DNA of 64,000 bases from Streptomyces abyssomicinicus (GCF_008974245.1 NZ_BBZI01000011.1:259570-323569); one strand, 5' to 3'; numbered from the stretch's first letter, positions 26,138 to 35,913 are shown. The notes: generated by a model not told the origin, from the sequence alone. A program made the numbers and translations.

Positions 26138-27262
26138 GTGCATGTACCCGATGGCTTCCTCGACGCCCCCACATCCGTCGCGACCGGTGTGATAGCTGCC
26201 GGCGCCGTCGCCCTGTCGTTGCGCGGCGCCCGCCGCGAACTGGCGGGCTCCGCCGCCGCGGGCCCCACGGCCGGTGCCGCCGGACCGGGCGCCGAGCGGA
26301 CCGCGCCGCTCGCCGGTCTGACCGCCGCGTTCATCTTCGCCGTGCAGATGCTGAACTTCCCGGTGGCCGCCGGGACCAGCGGGCATCTGCTGGGCGGCGC
26401 GCTGGCCGCGATCCTGGTCGGCCCCTTCACCGGGGTCCTCTGCGTCTCCGTGGTGCTGCTGCTCCAGGCGATCATGTTCGCCGACGGAGGCCTCACCGCG
26501 CTCGGCACCAACATCACCTGCATGGCGCTGGTCACCGTCGTGGTGGCCCACCTGGTCTTCCGGACGCTGCTGCGGGTGCTGCCCGCCGGCCGGTCCACCG
26601 TCACCGCCTCCGCCTTCGTCGCCGCGCTGATCTCGGTGCCGGCGTCCGCGCTGTTCTTCACCCTGCTCTACGCCGTCGGCGGCACCACCGACGTGCCGAT
26701 CGGCTCGGTGGCGGCCGCCATGGGCGGCGTGCACATCCTGATCGGCATCGGCGAGGGCGTCATCACCGCCCTGACCGTGGGCGCCGTGATCGCCGTCCGG
26801 CCCGACCTGGTGCACGGCGCCCGCGGGCTGGCCCGCCCGCTGAAGCTCAAGGTCGGCGGCGAGCTGGTCGACGCGCCCGCCGCCCCGGCCGCCGCCGGGC
26901 CCGCGCCGCGCTCCTCGCGGGCCGTGTGGTTCGCGGGTCTGGCCGCCTCCCTGGTGCTGGCAGGGTTCGTCAGCTTCTACGCCTCGGCCTCCCCGGACGG
27001 CCTGGAGAAGGTGGCCGTCGACCACGGCATCGACCGGGGCGCCGAGGAGCACGCCGTCGCCGACGGCCCGCTGGCCGACTACGGGGTCAGCGGGGTGGAC
27101 GACGAGCGGCTGTCGGTCGGCCTGGCCGGAGTGATCGGCGTGGGCGTCACGGCCGCCGTGGGCACCGGCGTCTTCCTGGTGGTGCGCCGCCGTGAGTCGG
27201 CGCGGTCCGCGCAGGACGAGGCCGCGGCCCGCGAGAGCACCGCCGGTCACGGGAAGTCCTGA
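26138..27262 (+). CDS. cbiM: Energy-coupling factor transporter, CbiM-CbiN fused substrate-binding component
   Basis: 374 residues. It starts MHVPDGFLDAPTS, whose N-terminal Met-His binds Co2+/Ni2+ in CbiM/NikM. Hydrophobic helices run to about residue 240. The C-terminal part (YASASPDGLEKVAVDHGI, then one helix) is the CbiN/PDGLE module fused to CbiM. With CbiQ and CbiO it imports cobalt or nickel. GTG 26138 is the only start that gives the obligatory MHVPDG N-terminus. There is no ribosome site, so it may be leaderless. The Nur box upstream favours nickel. Confidence 0.92.
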   Translation: MHVPDGFLDAPTSVATGVIAAGAVALSLRGARRELAGSAAAGPTAGAAGPGAERTAPLAGLTAAFIFAVQMLNFPVAAGTSGHLLGGALAAILVGPFTGVLCVSVVLLLQAIMFADGGLTALGTNITCMALVTVVVAHLVFRTLLRVLPAGRSTVTASAFVAALISVPASALFFTLLYAVGGTTDVPIGSVAAAMGGVHILIGIGEGVITALTVGAVIAVRPDLVHGARGLARPLKLKVGGELVDAPAAPAAAGPAPRSSRAVWFAGLAASLVLAGFVSFYASASPDGLEKVAVDHGIDRGAEEHAVADGPLADYGVSGVDDERLSVGLAGVIGVGVTAAVGTGVFLVVRRRESARSAQDEAAARESTAGHGKS

Positions 27263-27267
27263 CCGCC

Positions 27268-28029
27268 GTGGGCTCCGGGCACGCGCACCGGCTCCACCTG
27301 CACGGGCACTCGCCGGTGCACCGGCTGCCCGCGCACACCAAGCTCGTCGCCGTCCTGGCCTTCGTGGTCGTCGTGGTCTCCACGCCCCGTGAGGCGGTCT
27401 GGGCGTTCGCCGGGTACGCGCTGCTGCTGGCGGCGGTGGCCCGGGCGGCGCGGGTGCCCGCCGGGTTCGCGCTGCGGCGGATGGCCGTCGAGGTGCCGTT
27501 CGTCGCGTTCGCCCTGCTGCTGCCGTTCGTGGCGCAGGGCGGGCGGACCGAGGTGCTGGGCATGCAGCTCAGCGTCTCCGGGCTGTGGGGCGCGTGGAAC
27601 ATCCTGGCCAAGGGGACCCTGGGCGTCGGCGCCTCCGTCCTGCTGGCCGCCACCACCGAACTGCGCGACCTGCTGCTCGGGCTCCAGCGGCTGCGGATGC
27701 CTCCGATGCTGGTGCAGATCGCCTCGTTCATGCTCCGCTACGGCGACGTCATCGCCGACGAGCTGGCCCGGATGCGGATCGCCCGCGAGTCGCGCGGCTT
27801 CCGTGCCCGCGGCCCGCGGGCCTGGGGCGTGCTGGCCCGGACGGCCGGCGCGCTGTTCATCCGCACCTACGAGCGCGGCGAGCGGGTCCACCTGGCCATG
27901 GTGAGCCGGGGCTACACCGGCGCCATGCCGGTGCTGGACGGGCGGGCGGCGACGCGGGCGCAGTGGTCGGCCGCGCTGGCCCTGCCCGTGACGGCCCTCG
28001 CGGTCTGCCTGCCCGCCTGGACTCTGTGA
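27268..28029 (+). CDS. cbiQ: ECF transporter transmembrane T component (CbiQ family)
   Basis: 253 residues with several membrane helices. The coupling motif RIARESRGFRARG contacts the ATPase. A His-rich start (GHAHRLHLHGHSPVHRL) could bind metal transiently. GTG 27268 lies five bases after the cbiM stop, so the operon is tight. It couples ATP hydrolysis by CbiO to metal uptake through CbiM. Confidence 0.92.
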   Translation: MGSGHAHRLHLHGHSPVHRLPAHTKLVAVLAFVVVVVSTPREAVWAFAGYALLLAAVARAARVPAGFALRRMAVEVPFVAFALLLPFVAQGGRTEVLGMQLSVSGLWGAWNILAKGTLGVGASVLLAATTELRDLLLGLQRLRMPPMLVQIASFMLRYGDVIADELARMRIARESRGFRARGPRAWGVLARTAGALFIRTYERGERVHLAMVSRGYTGAMPVLDGRAATRAQWSAALALPVTALAVCLPAWTL

Positions 28030-28039
28030 CGATGGACCC

Positions 28040-28801
28040 GTGACGACCGACCCCCTGACGACGAACCCCGTGCCGTACTCCCTGGAGGTCTCCGGCCTCG
28101 CCTTCGCCTACCCCGACGGCCACCAGGCCCTCTTCGGGGTGGACTTCGCCCTGGAACGGGGCGAGCGCGTCGCACTGCTCGGACCCAACGGCGCGGGGAA
28201 GACCACCCTGGTCCTGCACCTCAACGGCATCCTCACGGCCGGCGCCGGCAGCGTGCGGGTGGCCGGGCTGCCCGTGGACCGGGCCCACATGGCCGAGGTC
28301 AGGCAGCGGGTCGGCATCGTCTTCCAGGACCCCGACGACCAGCTCTTCATGCCCACCGTCCGCGAGGACGTCGCCTTCGGCCCGGCCAACGCCGGTCTGC
28401 GCGGGGCCGAGCTGGAGGCCCGGGTGACCCGGGCGCTGGAACGGGTGGGCATGGCCGAGCACGCCGACCGCCCGCCCCACCATCTGTCGTTCGGACAGCG
28501 CCGCCGGGTGGCGGTGGCCACCGTGCTGGCGATGGAGCCGGAGATCCTCGTCCTCGACGAGCCGTCCTCCAACCTGGACCCCGCCTCCCGGCGGGAGCTC
28601 GCCGAGATCCTGACCTCGCTGGACGTCACCGTCCTGATGGTCACCCACGACCTGCCCTACGCGCTGGAGCTCTGCCCGCGCTCGCTGGTCCTGTCCGGCG
28701 GCACGATCGTCGCGGACGGCCCGACGCCGAAGCTGCTGGCCGACGAGACGCTGCTGCACGCCCACCGGCTGGAGCTGCCGTTCGGCTTCTCCCCGCGCTG
28801 A
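28040..28801 (+). CDS. cbiO: ECF transporter ATP-binding protein (CbiO family)
   Basis: 253 residues. Walker A GPNGAGKT at 48-55, Q-loop FQDPDDQLF, signature LSFGQRRRVA, Walker B ILVLDEPSS and switch His in VTHDL. The DPDDQLF variant is typical of ECF ATPases. It is the last gene of the metal-transporter operon, 10 bases after cbiQ. GTG start. Confidence 0.94.
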   Translation: MTTDPLTTNPVPYSLEVSGLAFAYPDGHQALFGVDFALERGERVALLGPNGAGKTTLVLHLNGILTAGAGSVRVAGLPVDRAHMAEVRQRVGIVFQDPDDQLFMPTVREDVAFGPANAGLRGAELEARVTRALERVGMAEHADRPPHHLSFGQRRRVAVATVLAMEPEILVLDEPSSNLDPASRRELAEILTSLDVTVLMVTHDLPYALELCPRSLVLSGGTIVADGPTPKLLADETLLHAHRLELPFGFSPR

Positions 28802-28916
28802 GCGGTCCCCGCCCGTACTGTGACCGCCGCCACCCCGCGGCGCGGAATCGGGGACCCGGGCCGCTTGTTGCGCCGGTTGGCACGACGGACGTGCGAAGAG
28901 CCCGATCGAGGAAACG

Positions 28917-30098
28917 GTGGACCAGGTGGACGTCGACGGCACGGTGACCGACCGGTTCGCCCCCGTCCGGGAGGCCTTCGAGCGCAACTTCACGCGCCTC
29001 GGCGAACGCGGCGCGGCGGTCGCCGTCCACCTGCACGGCCGGAAGGTCGTGGACCTGTGGGGCGGCGCCCGGGACGTCGACGGGGACCGGCCCTGGGAGC
29101 AGGGCACGGCACAGGTCGTGCGGTCGGCCACCAAGGGCGTGGCGGCGGCCGTGGTGCTGCTGCTCCACCAGCGGGGACTGCTGGACCTGGACGCGCCGGT
29201 GGCGGAGCACTGGCCCGCCTTCAAGGCGGCCGGCAAGGAGCGGGTGACCGTCCGGCACCTGCTGGCGCACCGGGCCGGACTGCCCGCCGTGGACCGGCCG
29301 CTGACCCCCGCCGAGATGCTCGACCCCGAACGCACCGCTGCGGCGACGGCCGCACAGGCGCCGGCCTGGGAGCCGGGCACCGACCACGGCTACCACGCGC
29401 AGACCTTCGGCTGGCTGCTCGGCGAGCTGGTGCGGCGGGTGACCGGGGTGTCGCTGGGCACCTGGCTGGCGAACGAGGTCACCGGACCGGCCGGCATCGA
29501 CCTGTGGATCGGACTCCCGGCCGCCGAGGCCGCACGCGCCGGGCGCTGCGGACCGCTGCCGGCACCGGACGGCGCCGGCGCGCCGGGTCTGAGGGCACGC
29601 CCCAAGCGGGCCGTCGCCGAGGCCCAAGCGGACCCGCGCTCGCTCACCCGGCGGGCGTTCGGCGCGGTCTCACCGGCCCCCGACGAGAACGACCCCGCCT
29701 ACCGCGCGGCCGAACTGCCCGCCTCGAACGGCGTCGCCACGGCCGCGGGGCTGTCCCGCTTCTACGCGGCCCTGACCGGCGAACTCGACGGCCGGCGGCC
29801 GCTGTTCACCCCGTCGACCCTGGAACTGGCCCGTACCGTGCACTCGGTGGGCCCGGACCGCGTCCTGGTGGTCAACACCCGCTTCGGCGCGGGGTACATG
29901 CTGCACGGCCCCGCCTCCCCGCTGCTCGCCCCGGGCTCCTTCGGCCACCCCGGCCGCGGCGGCGCGCTGGGGTTCGCCGACCCGGAGAGCGGCGTCGCCT
30001 TCGGCTACGTGACCAACGGCTTCCTGACGTCGGTCACCGCGGACCCCCGCGCCCAGGCCCTGGTCCGGGCGGTGCGGGAGTCCCTGACGGCGGCCTGA
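28917..30098 (+). CDS. Beta-lactamase-fold serine hydrolase (esterase, class C-like)
   Basis: 393 residues. The nucleophile motif is SATK (SxxK) at about residue 70, followed by HLLAHRAGLP. A Tyr lies in YHAQTFGWLLGELV, and the HPGRGG loop replaces KTG. Such proteins are usually esterases or peptidases, not true lactamases. GTG 28917 has GAGGAAAC upstream. The 115-base gap after cbiO suggests its own promoter. No signal peptide is seen, so it is probably cytoplasmic. Confidence 0.88.
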   Translation: MDQVDVDGTVTDRFAPVREAFERNFTRLGERGAAVAVHLHGRKVVDLWGGARDVDGDRPWEQGTAQVVRSATKGVAAAVVLLLHQRGLLDLDAPVAEHWPAFKAAGKERVTVRHLLAHRAGLPAVDRPLTPAEMLDPERTAAATAAQAPAWEPGTDHGYHAQTFGWLLGELVRRVTGVSLGTWLANEVTGPAGIDLWIGLPAAEAARAGRCGPLPAPDGAGAPGLRARPKRAVAEAQADPRSLTRRAFGAVSPAPDENDPAYRAAELPASNGVATAAGLSRFYAALTGELDGRRPLFTPSTLELARTVHSVGPDRVLVVNTRFGAGYMLHGPASPLLAPGSFGHPGRGGALGFADPESGVAFGYVTNGFLTSVTADPRAQALVRAVRESLTAA

Positions 30099-30146
30099 AC
30101 CGCGACCCGCGCGGGGGCGCTCGCCGCACCGCCCGCGCGGGGGCAC

Positions 30147-30647
30147 TCACAGCGCCAGGTGCATCACGTGCACGCCGACCAGCCCGTGCCGGGGGTGCCG
30201 GAACCCCTCCGGAACGGTCCCCACGATCCGGAACCCCAGGGACTCGTACAGCTTCACCGCGCGGACGTTGGTCTCCACCACCGCGTTGAACTGGATCGCC
30301 CGGAACCCGGACTCCCGCGCCCAGTCGATCACGTACGAGCAGAGCTCCCGGCCCACGCCGCGGCCGGAGTGGTCCGGGTCGACCATGAAGCTGGCGCTCG
30401 CCATGTGGCGCGCGTTGCCGGTACGGGACATGTTGCAGTTCATCTTGGCGCTGCCGACGATCCCGCCGCCGCCCTCGTCGTCCACCGCGACCACGGTCCG
30501 GTCCGGCGCGGGCAGCAGCCACCAGCCGCGGCCCTCCTCCTCACCGAGGTCCAGCGGGTAGGGGTAGGTCTCGCCGGCCGCCACGATCCGCCGGAAGAAC
30601 GGCCAGACGGCGGGCCAGTCGGCCTCGGTTGCCTCACGGATCAGCAT
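30147..30647 (-). CDS. GNAT family N-acetyltransferase
   Basis: 166 residues: IREATEADWPAVWPFF, ASFMVDPDHSGRGVGRELCSYV (acetyl-CoA loop), FNAVVETNVRAVKLYESLGF. The pattern is close to phosphinothricin/methionine-sulfoximine-type acetyltransferases, but I cannot assign a substrate. ATG 30647 has GGGAG upstream. It is convergent with the serine hydrolase gene. Confidence 0.88.
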   Translation of the reverse strand: MLIREATEADWPAVWPFFRRIVAAGETYPYPLDLGEEEGRGWWLLPAPDRTVVAVDDEGGGGIVGSAKMNCNMSRTGNARHMASASFMVDPDHSGRGVGRELCSYVIDWARESGFRAIQFNAVVETNVRAVKLYESLGFRIVGTVPEGFRHPRHGLVGVHVMHLAL

Positions 30648-30830
30648 CCCGGGATGCTCCCACGCCACCCGGTCCGCACCGCAACGGCTTTTCGCACCGG
30701 GCGGCGCGGCCCCGCGCCGGCGGGGCTCGGCGGCCGCGAGCCGACGGGGCTCGGCAGCCCCTGGCCGCGAGCCGGCGAGGGCTCCGCAGCCCTGAGCCGG
30801 CGGGGCCAGGCAGCCCCGAGCCGGCGCGGT

Positions 30831-32567
30831 TCAGCCCGTCGCGCGCAGGAGGGCGGCGACGATCGGCCCCGCGTGCTCGCCGCCGTGGCCGCTCTCGCGG
30901 ACCACCGCGGAGGCGGCGAAGTCCCCCCGGTAAGCGGTGAACCAGCCGTTGGGCTTGGACTGGCCCTCCACCTCCGCGGTGCCGGTCTTGGCGCCGTAGG
31001 ACGGGCCGAGTCCGGCCATAGGCTCCGCCGCGGTGCCCGCCTGCGCGGTGTAGCGCATCAGCTCCCGCAGCTGCCCCAGCGCGGCGGAGGTCATGCCGCG
31101 CGATGCCTGGGCCAGCGCGCGCCCGTCCACGGTGGGCGGCACCAGGTACGGCTGGTGGAAGGACCCGGCGGCGACGGTCGCGGAGACCGAGGCCATGTTG
31201 AGCGGGTTCATCCGCACGCCGCCCTGGCCTATCAGCGAGGCCGCCATCGGGGCGTCCGACTGCACCGGGACGGCCCCGTCGAAGGTGGAGACGCCCACCG
31301 ACCAGTTGTTCAGGCCCAGGCCGAAGACCTGCTGGGCCTCCTTGGTGAGATCGTCGTCGGATAGCTTCTCCGCCTGGCTGATGAAGGCGGTGTTGCAGGA
31401 CCGGGCGAAGCTCGCCTTGAAGGAGGCGTCCTTCATCGCGAACTTGTCGTCGTTCTGGAACTTCCACCCGCCGTACGAGGAGTACTTGGGGCAGGGGTGC
31501 TCGCGGTCGTTGGCGGCCAGGCCCTTCTCCAGCAGCATCGCGGAGGAGATCACCTTCATGGTGGAGCCGGGGGCCAGGGAGCCCCGGAGGGCGGTGTCGA
31601 CCTCGGGGTCGGAGTTGGCGGTGGCGAGTATCTCGCCGGTGGAGGCGCGCATCAGCACCACCGAGGAACGCGGCTTGGCGGCCACCTTCTCCTCGGCCAG
31701 CTTCTGCAGGCCGGGGTGGAGCGTGGTCCTCACCTCCCCGGGGGTGGCCTCGGCGAGCAGCAGCAGCTCCCGCCCCTCGGCCTCCTCCCCGTCCGCCTTG
31801 CCCGCCTCGTCCTTCTTCTCCTTCGGCGGCTTGTCGCCGTTCTTCCCGCTGCCCTCCGCGGCCTGGAGGCTGTCGGCGGGGACCGCGCGCAGGGCGACGG
31901 CCGGGGTGCCGCCGGACTTCTCGCCGTACTTCTCCGCGAGGCTCTCCAGGACCGGGCCGAGGGAGGGGTAGGCGGCGGTGGTCAGTTCCCCGCCGTCGCG
32001 GTCCAGCGCCGTGACCGGCGCGCTTCCCGCCTCGCCGGTGACCAGGCGTTCGTCGTCCTTCAGCTCCGGGTGGAGGACCGAGGGGCGCCACCGGACGACC
32101 GGCTCGCCGTCGGTCTCGCGGCGCACCACGGTGAGCCGGCCGTCGTAGGCCAGCGGCTCGCTCAGCTTCTCGTGGGTGACGGTGGCCCGCACCGCGAACT
32201 CCAGCGCGTCCCCCTTCGGCCGGCCGGCGGTGAAGGAGGCGGCGGTGATGCCCGCCTCGCCGGTCCAGCCGGTCAGGTGGACGCGGGCCGCCTCCGGGTC
32301 GGAGGTGGCCCGGGCGGCGGTGGCGACGTCGCCCTTCTGCCAGGCGGCGAGGAAGGTCTCGGCGGCGGCCGACACGTCGGCGGCGGTCAGCGGGGCGTTG
32401 CGCCGCTCCTCGGTGGACTGCGTGGAGCCGGCCGCGGAGGCGCCGTCGCCGAACACCACGTAGCCGCCGGTGCCCAGGCCGGCCACCGCGGCGGCGACCA
32501 GCAGGCCGGTCAGGGCGGGACGGCGTCCCAGGCCCCGGCGCTCGGGGACACGCCTTCTCTTGCCCAC
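30831..32567 (-). CDS. Penicillin-binding protein, class B transpeptidase
   Basis: 578 residues. One N-terminal membrane anchor (ALTGLLVAAAVAGLGTGGYVV) is followed by an NTF2-like MecA-N domain at about 60-170, a linker with a Lys/Glu/Gly-rich segment near 245, and the transpeptidase. Active-site motifs are STMK, SCN and KTGTAE. It cross-links peptidoglycan outside the membrane. GTG 32567 has GGAGGAACAG upstream. It lies downstream of a paralogue on the same strand. Confidence 0.93.
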   Translation of the reverse strand: MGKRRRVPERRGLGRRPALTGLLVAAAVAGLGTGGYVVFGDGASAAGSTQSTEERRNAPLTAADVSAAAETFLAAWQKGDVATAARATSDPEAARVHLTGWTGEAGITAASFTAGRPKGDALEFAVRATVTHEKLSEPLAYDGRLTVVRRETDGEPVVRWRPSVLHPELKDDERLVTGEAGSAPVTALDRDGGELTTAAYPSLGPVLESLAEKYGEKSGGTPAVALRAVPADSLQAAEGSGKNGDKPPKEKKDEAGKADGEEAEGRELLLLAEATPGEVRTTLHPGLQKLAEEKVAAKPRSSVVLMRASTGEILATANSDPEVDTALRGSLAPGSTMKVISSAMLLEKGLAANDREHPCPKYSSYGGWKFQNDDKFAMKDASFKASFARSCNTAFISQAEKLSDDDLTKEAQQVFGLGLNNWSVGVSTFDGAVPVQSDAPMAASLIGQGGVRMNPLNMASVSATVAAGSFHQPYLVPPTVDGRALAQASRGMTSAALGQLRELMRYTAQAGTAAEPMAGLGPSYGAKTGTAEVEGQSKPNGWFTAYRGDFAASAVVRESGHGGEHAGPIVAALLRATG

Positions 32568-32786
32568 GGTCTGTTCCTCCGGAGATGGATCGCTGTCCTG
32601 GCCGGAGGAGCCGGCCGGAGCGCTGGGGTGCGTGCGGTACGCGCAGTGCGGTGCTCATGCTCTCAGCGCGGACGGACATCAGGGGAGGGGGACGGCGGAT
32701 TGCCCACCCGTGATGTCCCGGGCCCATCGGGGGCGGGCACGTCGACGCAGGTCAGACGGGTTCGCAGGGCAGGGGAGTGACGGTCG

Positions 32787-34406
32787 TCACCCGCCCGCCC
32801 GCAGCACCGCGGCCACGATGGGGCCGGCCGCCTCACCGCCCCGCCCGCCCTGCTGGGCGACCGCCGCGGCGGCGACGTCACCGCGGTATCCGGTGAACCA
32901 GCTGTTGGGCAGTTCCTGCCCGTCGACCTCGGCGGAGCCGGTCTTGGCGCCGATGTCCGGGCCGAGACCGCGCATCGCGTCCCGTCCCGACCCCTGGGTG
33001 GCGGTCAGGTGCATCATCCGGCGCAGCTGCGCGGCGACGTCCGGGGCGAGGCCGCGGGCGGTGGCGAGCCGCCGGTCGTCGAGCTCGGGCGACACCAGGT
33101 AGGGCTGCTTGAACGCGCCGGTCTTCGCGGTGGCCGTGACCGAGGCGACGTCGAGCGGGCTCAGCTGCACCTGGCCCTGGCCGATCGCGTTGGCCGCGCG
33201 GTCCGGGCCGCCGGAGGGCGGGACGCTGCCGTCGAAGGAGACGATGCCCGTCTTCCAGTCGTCGCGGCCGAGCCCGAACCGCTCCTGCGAGACCCTGGTC
33301 AGGGTGTCGTCCTCCACCTCGTCGATCAGCTTGATGAAGGCGGTGTTGCAGGACCGGGCGAAGCTGTCGGCCAGGGTGGCGTTCTCGTTCGGCGCGAGCC
33401 CGGTGACGTTCCGGAAGGTCTGGCCCTGCCACATCGCGTCCGCGGTGCAGGGCGCCGGGCCGCCCGCATGGGTGACGCCCTCCTCGATCAGCATGGCCGC
33501 GGTGACGATCTTCATCGTGGAACCGGGCGCGAGCCGGCCCTGGAACGCCGCGTTGAAGCCGTCCGAGCGGTGGTTGGCCACCGCGAGCACCTCTCCGGTG
33601 CTGGGCTTCAGCGCGACCACCGAGGACTCCGGGTACTCCTTCACCGCCTGCTCGGCGGCCTTCTGGGCGGCGGCGGAGATCGTGGTGCGGACCGTGCCCG
33701 CCTTGCCCTCGGCGAGGGTCAGCAGGGGGGTGTCCGGTGCGTTCTGCCCGGCGTGCCGGATCACCAGCTCCACCGACGGGCTGCCGCCCGCCGAGCTGCC
33801 GTAACGTTCCCTCAGCTCGTCGGCGACCGGCCCCAGCGACGGGTACTTCTTCGCGGTCAGTACTTTCCCGTCACGGTCCAGCACCTCGATCGCGGGCAGG
33901 TCCGAGGGCCCGGTGACCAGCGTGTCGCCCTCCTCCAGCTCCGGGTGCACGACCGTCGGCGCCCAGTCGACGAGGGGCTTCCCGGTGGTGCGGCCGCGCA
34001 CCACGGTCAGCTCGGTGTCGTAGGCGAGCGGCTCGCTCCTCCCGTCCAGGCTCACGGTCGCCCGCACCGAGTACGGGACGGTGGTGCCCTTCGCCTTCTT
34101 CGGGGTGATCCGCACGTCGCCCACCGAGGCCTGCTCGGACAGCCCGTTCAGCAGGGCGCCCGCCGCCGCCTCGTCGTTGGTGGCAGCGGCGGCGGCGTAC
34201 CCGTCGGCCTTCTCCCACGCGTCGAAGAAGGCCGACGACGCCTCCCGGACGTCGTCGGCGTCCAGCGGATCGTCCGGGTCGGCCGCGGCGAGGGCGATCC
34301 CGTCGCCCCCGAGGGCCGACATCACGTTGTACGTCCCGTACCCCGCCACGCCCAGCAGCACGGCGCACGCCGTGGACACCACGGCGACCTTCGCTCCCTT
34401 GCGCAC
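32787..34406 (-). CDS. Penicillin-binding protein, class B transpeptidase, paralogue
   Basis: 539 residues with the same layout as its neighbour: anchor VAVVSTACAVLLGVAGYGT, NTF2-like domain, and a transpeptidase with STMK, SCN and KTGSAE. GTG 34406 has GGGGAGGGGAG upstream. The frame is open to 34547, but that part covers a repeat and is not conserved. The 219-base gap to the second PBP gene may hold a second promoter. The pair probably arose by tandem duplication. Confidence 0.93.
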   Translation of the reverse strand: MRKGAKVAVVSTACAVLLGVAGYGTYNVMSALGGDGIALAAADPDDPLDADDVREASSAFFDAWEKADGYAAAAATNDEAAAGALLNGLSEQASVGDVRITPKKAKGTTVPYSVRATVSLDGRSEPLAYDTELTVVRGRTTGKPLVDWAPTVVHPELEEGDTLVTGPSDLPAIEVLDRDGKVLTAKKYPSLGPVADELRERYGSSAGGSPSVELVIRHAGQNAPDTPLLTLAEGKAGTVRTTISAAAQKAAEQAVKEYPESSVVALKPSTGEVLAVANHRSDGFNAAFQGRLAPGSTMKIVTAAMLIEEGVTHAGGPAPCTADAMWQGQTFRNVTGLAPNENATLADSFARSCNTAFIKLIDEVEDDTLTRVSQERFGLGRDDWKTGIVSFDGSVPPSGGPDRAANAIGQGQVQLSPLDVASVTATAKTGAFKQPYLVSPELDDRRLATARGLAPDVAAQLRRMMHLTATQGSGRDAMRGLGPDIGAKTGSAEVDGQELPNSWFTGYRGDVAAAAVAQQGGRGGEAAGPIVAAVLRAGG

Positions 34407-34503
34407 CAGCGCTCCCCTCCCCAGGTGTGTGACCGATGGCACGGAGGAGGACGACGGGACGCGGTGAAACGGTTTCGCGACGGCCCCGGGACGGCTCCGC
34501 GAC

Positions 34504-34555
34504 GGCTGAAACGGCACTGTGACGGTTCGGCGAGGCTGAAACGGCACTGTGACGG
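34504..34555. repeat. Direct repeat with 30-bp spacing upstream of the PBP pair
   Basis: Two identical 22-bp copies beginning GGCTGAAACGGCACTGTGA lie at 34504-34525 and 34534-34555. A weaker relative (GGTGAAACGGTTTCGCGACGG) lies near 34463. They sit about 100-150 bases before the PBP start, read leftward. They could be an operator or promoter module for cell-wall genes, or drifted repeat sequence. Confidence 0.7.
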
Positions 34556-34668
34556 CGTCGGGCCGGCCCCGGGCCCGGCGTTGGGACCGGCGGGCCTTGG
34601 GGCGGCCTTGGAACGGCCCCGGGCCCGGCCCTCGGACCGCCCTGGACGGCCCGCCCGCGGCGGTCTCC

Positions 34669-35553
34669 CTACGGAGCCCGGTAGCCGAAGGCCCGCGCGG
34701 TGTTGGCGGCGATCGCCTCGCACAGCGCCTCCTCCGGCATCCCGCGCACCTCGGCCATCGCCCGGACGGTGACCGGGATCAGGTACGGCGCGTTGGGCCG
34801 GCCCCGCCACGGCGACGGCGTGAGGAACGGCGCGTCGGTCTCCACCAGCAGCAGCTCCGCCGGGGCCACCGCCACCGCGTCCCGCAGGTTCTGGGCGTTC
34901 TTGAAGGTGACGTTGCCGGCGAACGACATGTAGTAGCCCTCGCGCGCGCAGATCTCCGCCATCTCCGCGTCGCCGGAGTAGCAGTGGAAGACGGTGCGCT
35001 CCGGGGCGCCCTCCTCCTTCAGCACCCGCAGCACGTCCGCGTGGGCGTCCCGGTCGTGGATGACCAGCGCCTTGCCGTGCCGCTTGGCGATCTCGACGTG
35101 GGCGCGGAACGACCGCTCCTGCGCCGCGCGGCCCTCGTCACCGGTGCGGAAGAAGTCCAGCCCGGTCTCGCCGACCGCCTTCACCTGCTCCAGCGCGGCC
35201 AGCGCGTCGATCCCGGCGAGCTGCTCGTCCAGCGCCGCCTCCCCGCCCGCCTCGCGCGCGCCCTGCCGCGACCAGCCGTCCGGGTCGCCCAGCACGACGC
35301 GAGGCGCCTCGTTCGGGTGCAGCGCGACGGCGGCGTGGACGTCCGCGTGCGCCGCGGCCGTCTCGGCGGCCCAGCGTGAACCCTTCAGGTCGCAGCCGAC
35401 CTGGACCAGCGTGTTCACGCCCACCGCGGCCGCCGCCGCGAGGGCCTCCTCGACGGTGCCGGACTGCATGTCCAGGTGGGTGTGCGAGTCGGCGACCGCC
35501 ACCCTCAGCGGCTCGGGCGGCGGAGGGGCTTCGGCGTGGTTCTTCGAAGGCAT
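34669..35553 (-). CDS. TatD family metal-dependent hydrolase/DNase
   Basis: A 294-residue TIM-barrel nuclease. Metal ligands are SHTHLD, GETGLDFFR (Glu), HDRDAH, HCYSGD and VETDAPFL (Asp). TatD proteins are 3'-5' exonucleases in DNA repair and turnover. The ATG starts just after a GGTGGCATG context. It is followed 51 bases upstream by the zinc-ribbon gene on the same strand. Confidence 0.93.
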   Translation of the reverse strand: MPSKNHAEAPPPPEPLRVAVADSHTHLDMQSGTVEEALAAAAAVGVNTLVQVGCDLKGSRWAAETAAAHADVHAAVALHPNEAPRVVLGDPDGWSRQGAREAGGEAALDEQLAGIDALAALEQVKAVGETGLDFFRTGDEGRAAQERSFRAHVEIAKRHGKALVIHDRDAHADVLRVLKEEGAPERTVFHCYSGDAEMAEICAREGYYMSFAGNVTFKNAQNLRDAVAVAPAELLLVETDAPFLTPSPWRGRPNAPYLIPVTVRAMAEVRGMPEEALCEAIAANTARAFGYRAP

Positions 35554-35604
35554 GCCACCGATCCTACGAACGCGGACGCGGACGCCGCTCCCGGGACCGC
35601 GGGC

Positions 35605-35913
35605 TCAGGACACCGGGCGGTTCCACCAGTGGCGGCCGTGGGGCGGCGCCTGGTGCGAGCCCTGCAGCAGCTCCTCGAAGACGTGCACCCGCCCCGGCTG
35701 CATGATCCGCACGACGTGACTGCCGCAGTTCACGCAGGTCGGCCGGGAGAGGGGTGAGGGAACGGTCTCGCCGTCGGCGCGGTAGGTCACCGTCTCGGAG
35801 CCGTCGGCGCGGATGTGGTGGTGGATCTCGTAGTCCTGCTCCCAGCCGTACCCGCAGCGCATGCAGGCGAAGGAGTACGCCTCCTGGGCGCGGTACGGAT
35901 GCTGCGTGGTCAT
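35605..35913 (-). CDS. Small zinc-ribbon-like protein, unknown function
   Basis: 102 residues with two CxxC knuckles, CMRC near residue 17 and CVNC near 60, a likely zinc ribbon. Between them lie an acidic stretch and His-rich EIHHHIRADG. ATG 35913 has GGAGCGGG upstream. Similar short proteins are widespread in Streptomyces; I know of no tested function. It lies upstream of tatD in the same direction and could be co-transcribed. Confidence 0.8.
   Translation of the reverse strand: MTTQHPYRAQEAYSFACMRCGYGWEQDYEIHHHIRADGSETVTYRADGETVPSPLSRPTCVNCGSHVVRIMQPGRVHVFEELLQGSHQAPPHGRHWWNRPVS

Noticed and set aside
28917..30098. A true antibiotic-resistance beta-lactamase
   Set aside because: SxxK is present but no KTG and no signal peptide. 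The family is mostly esterase-like.
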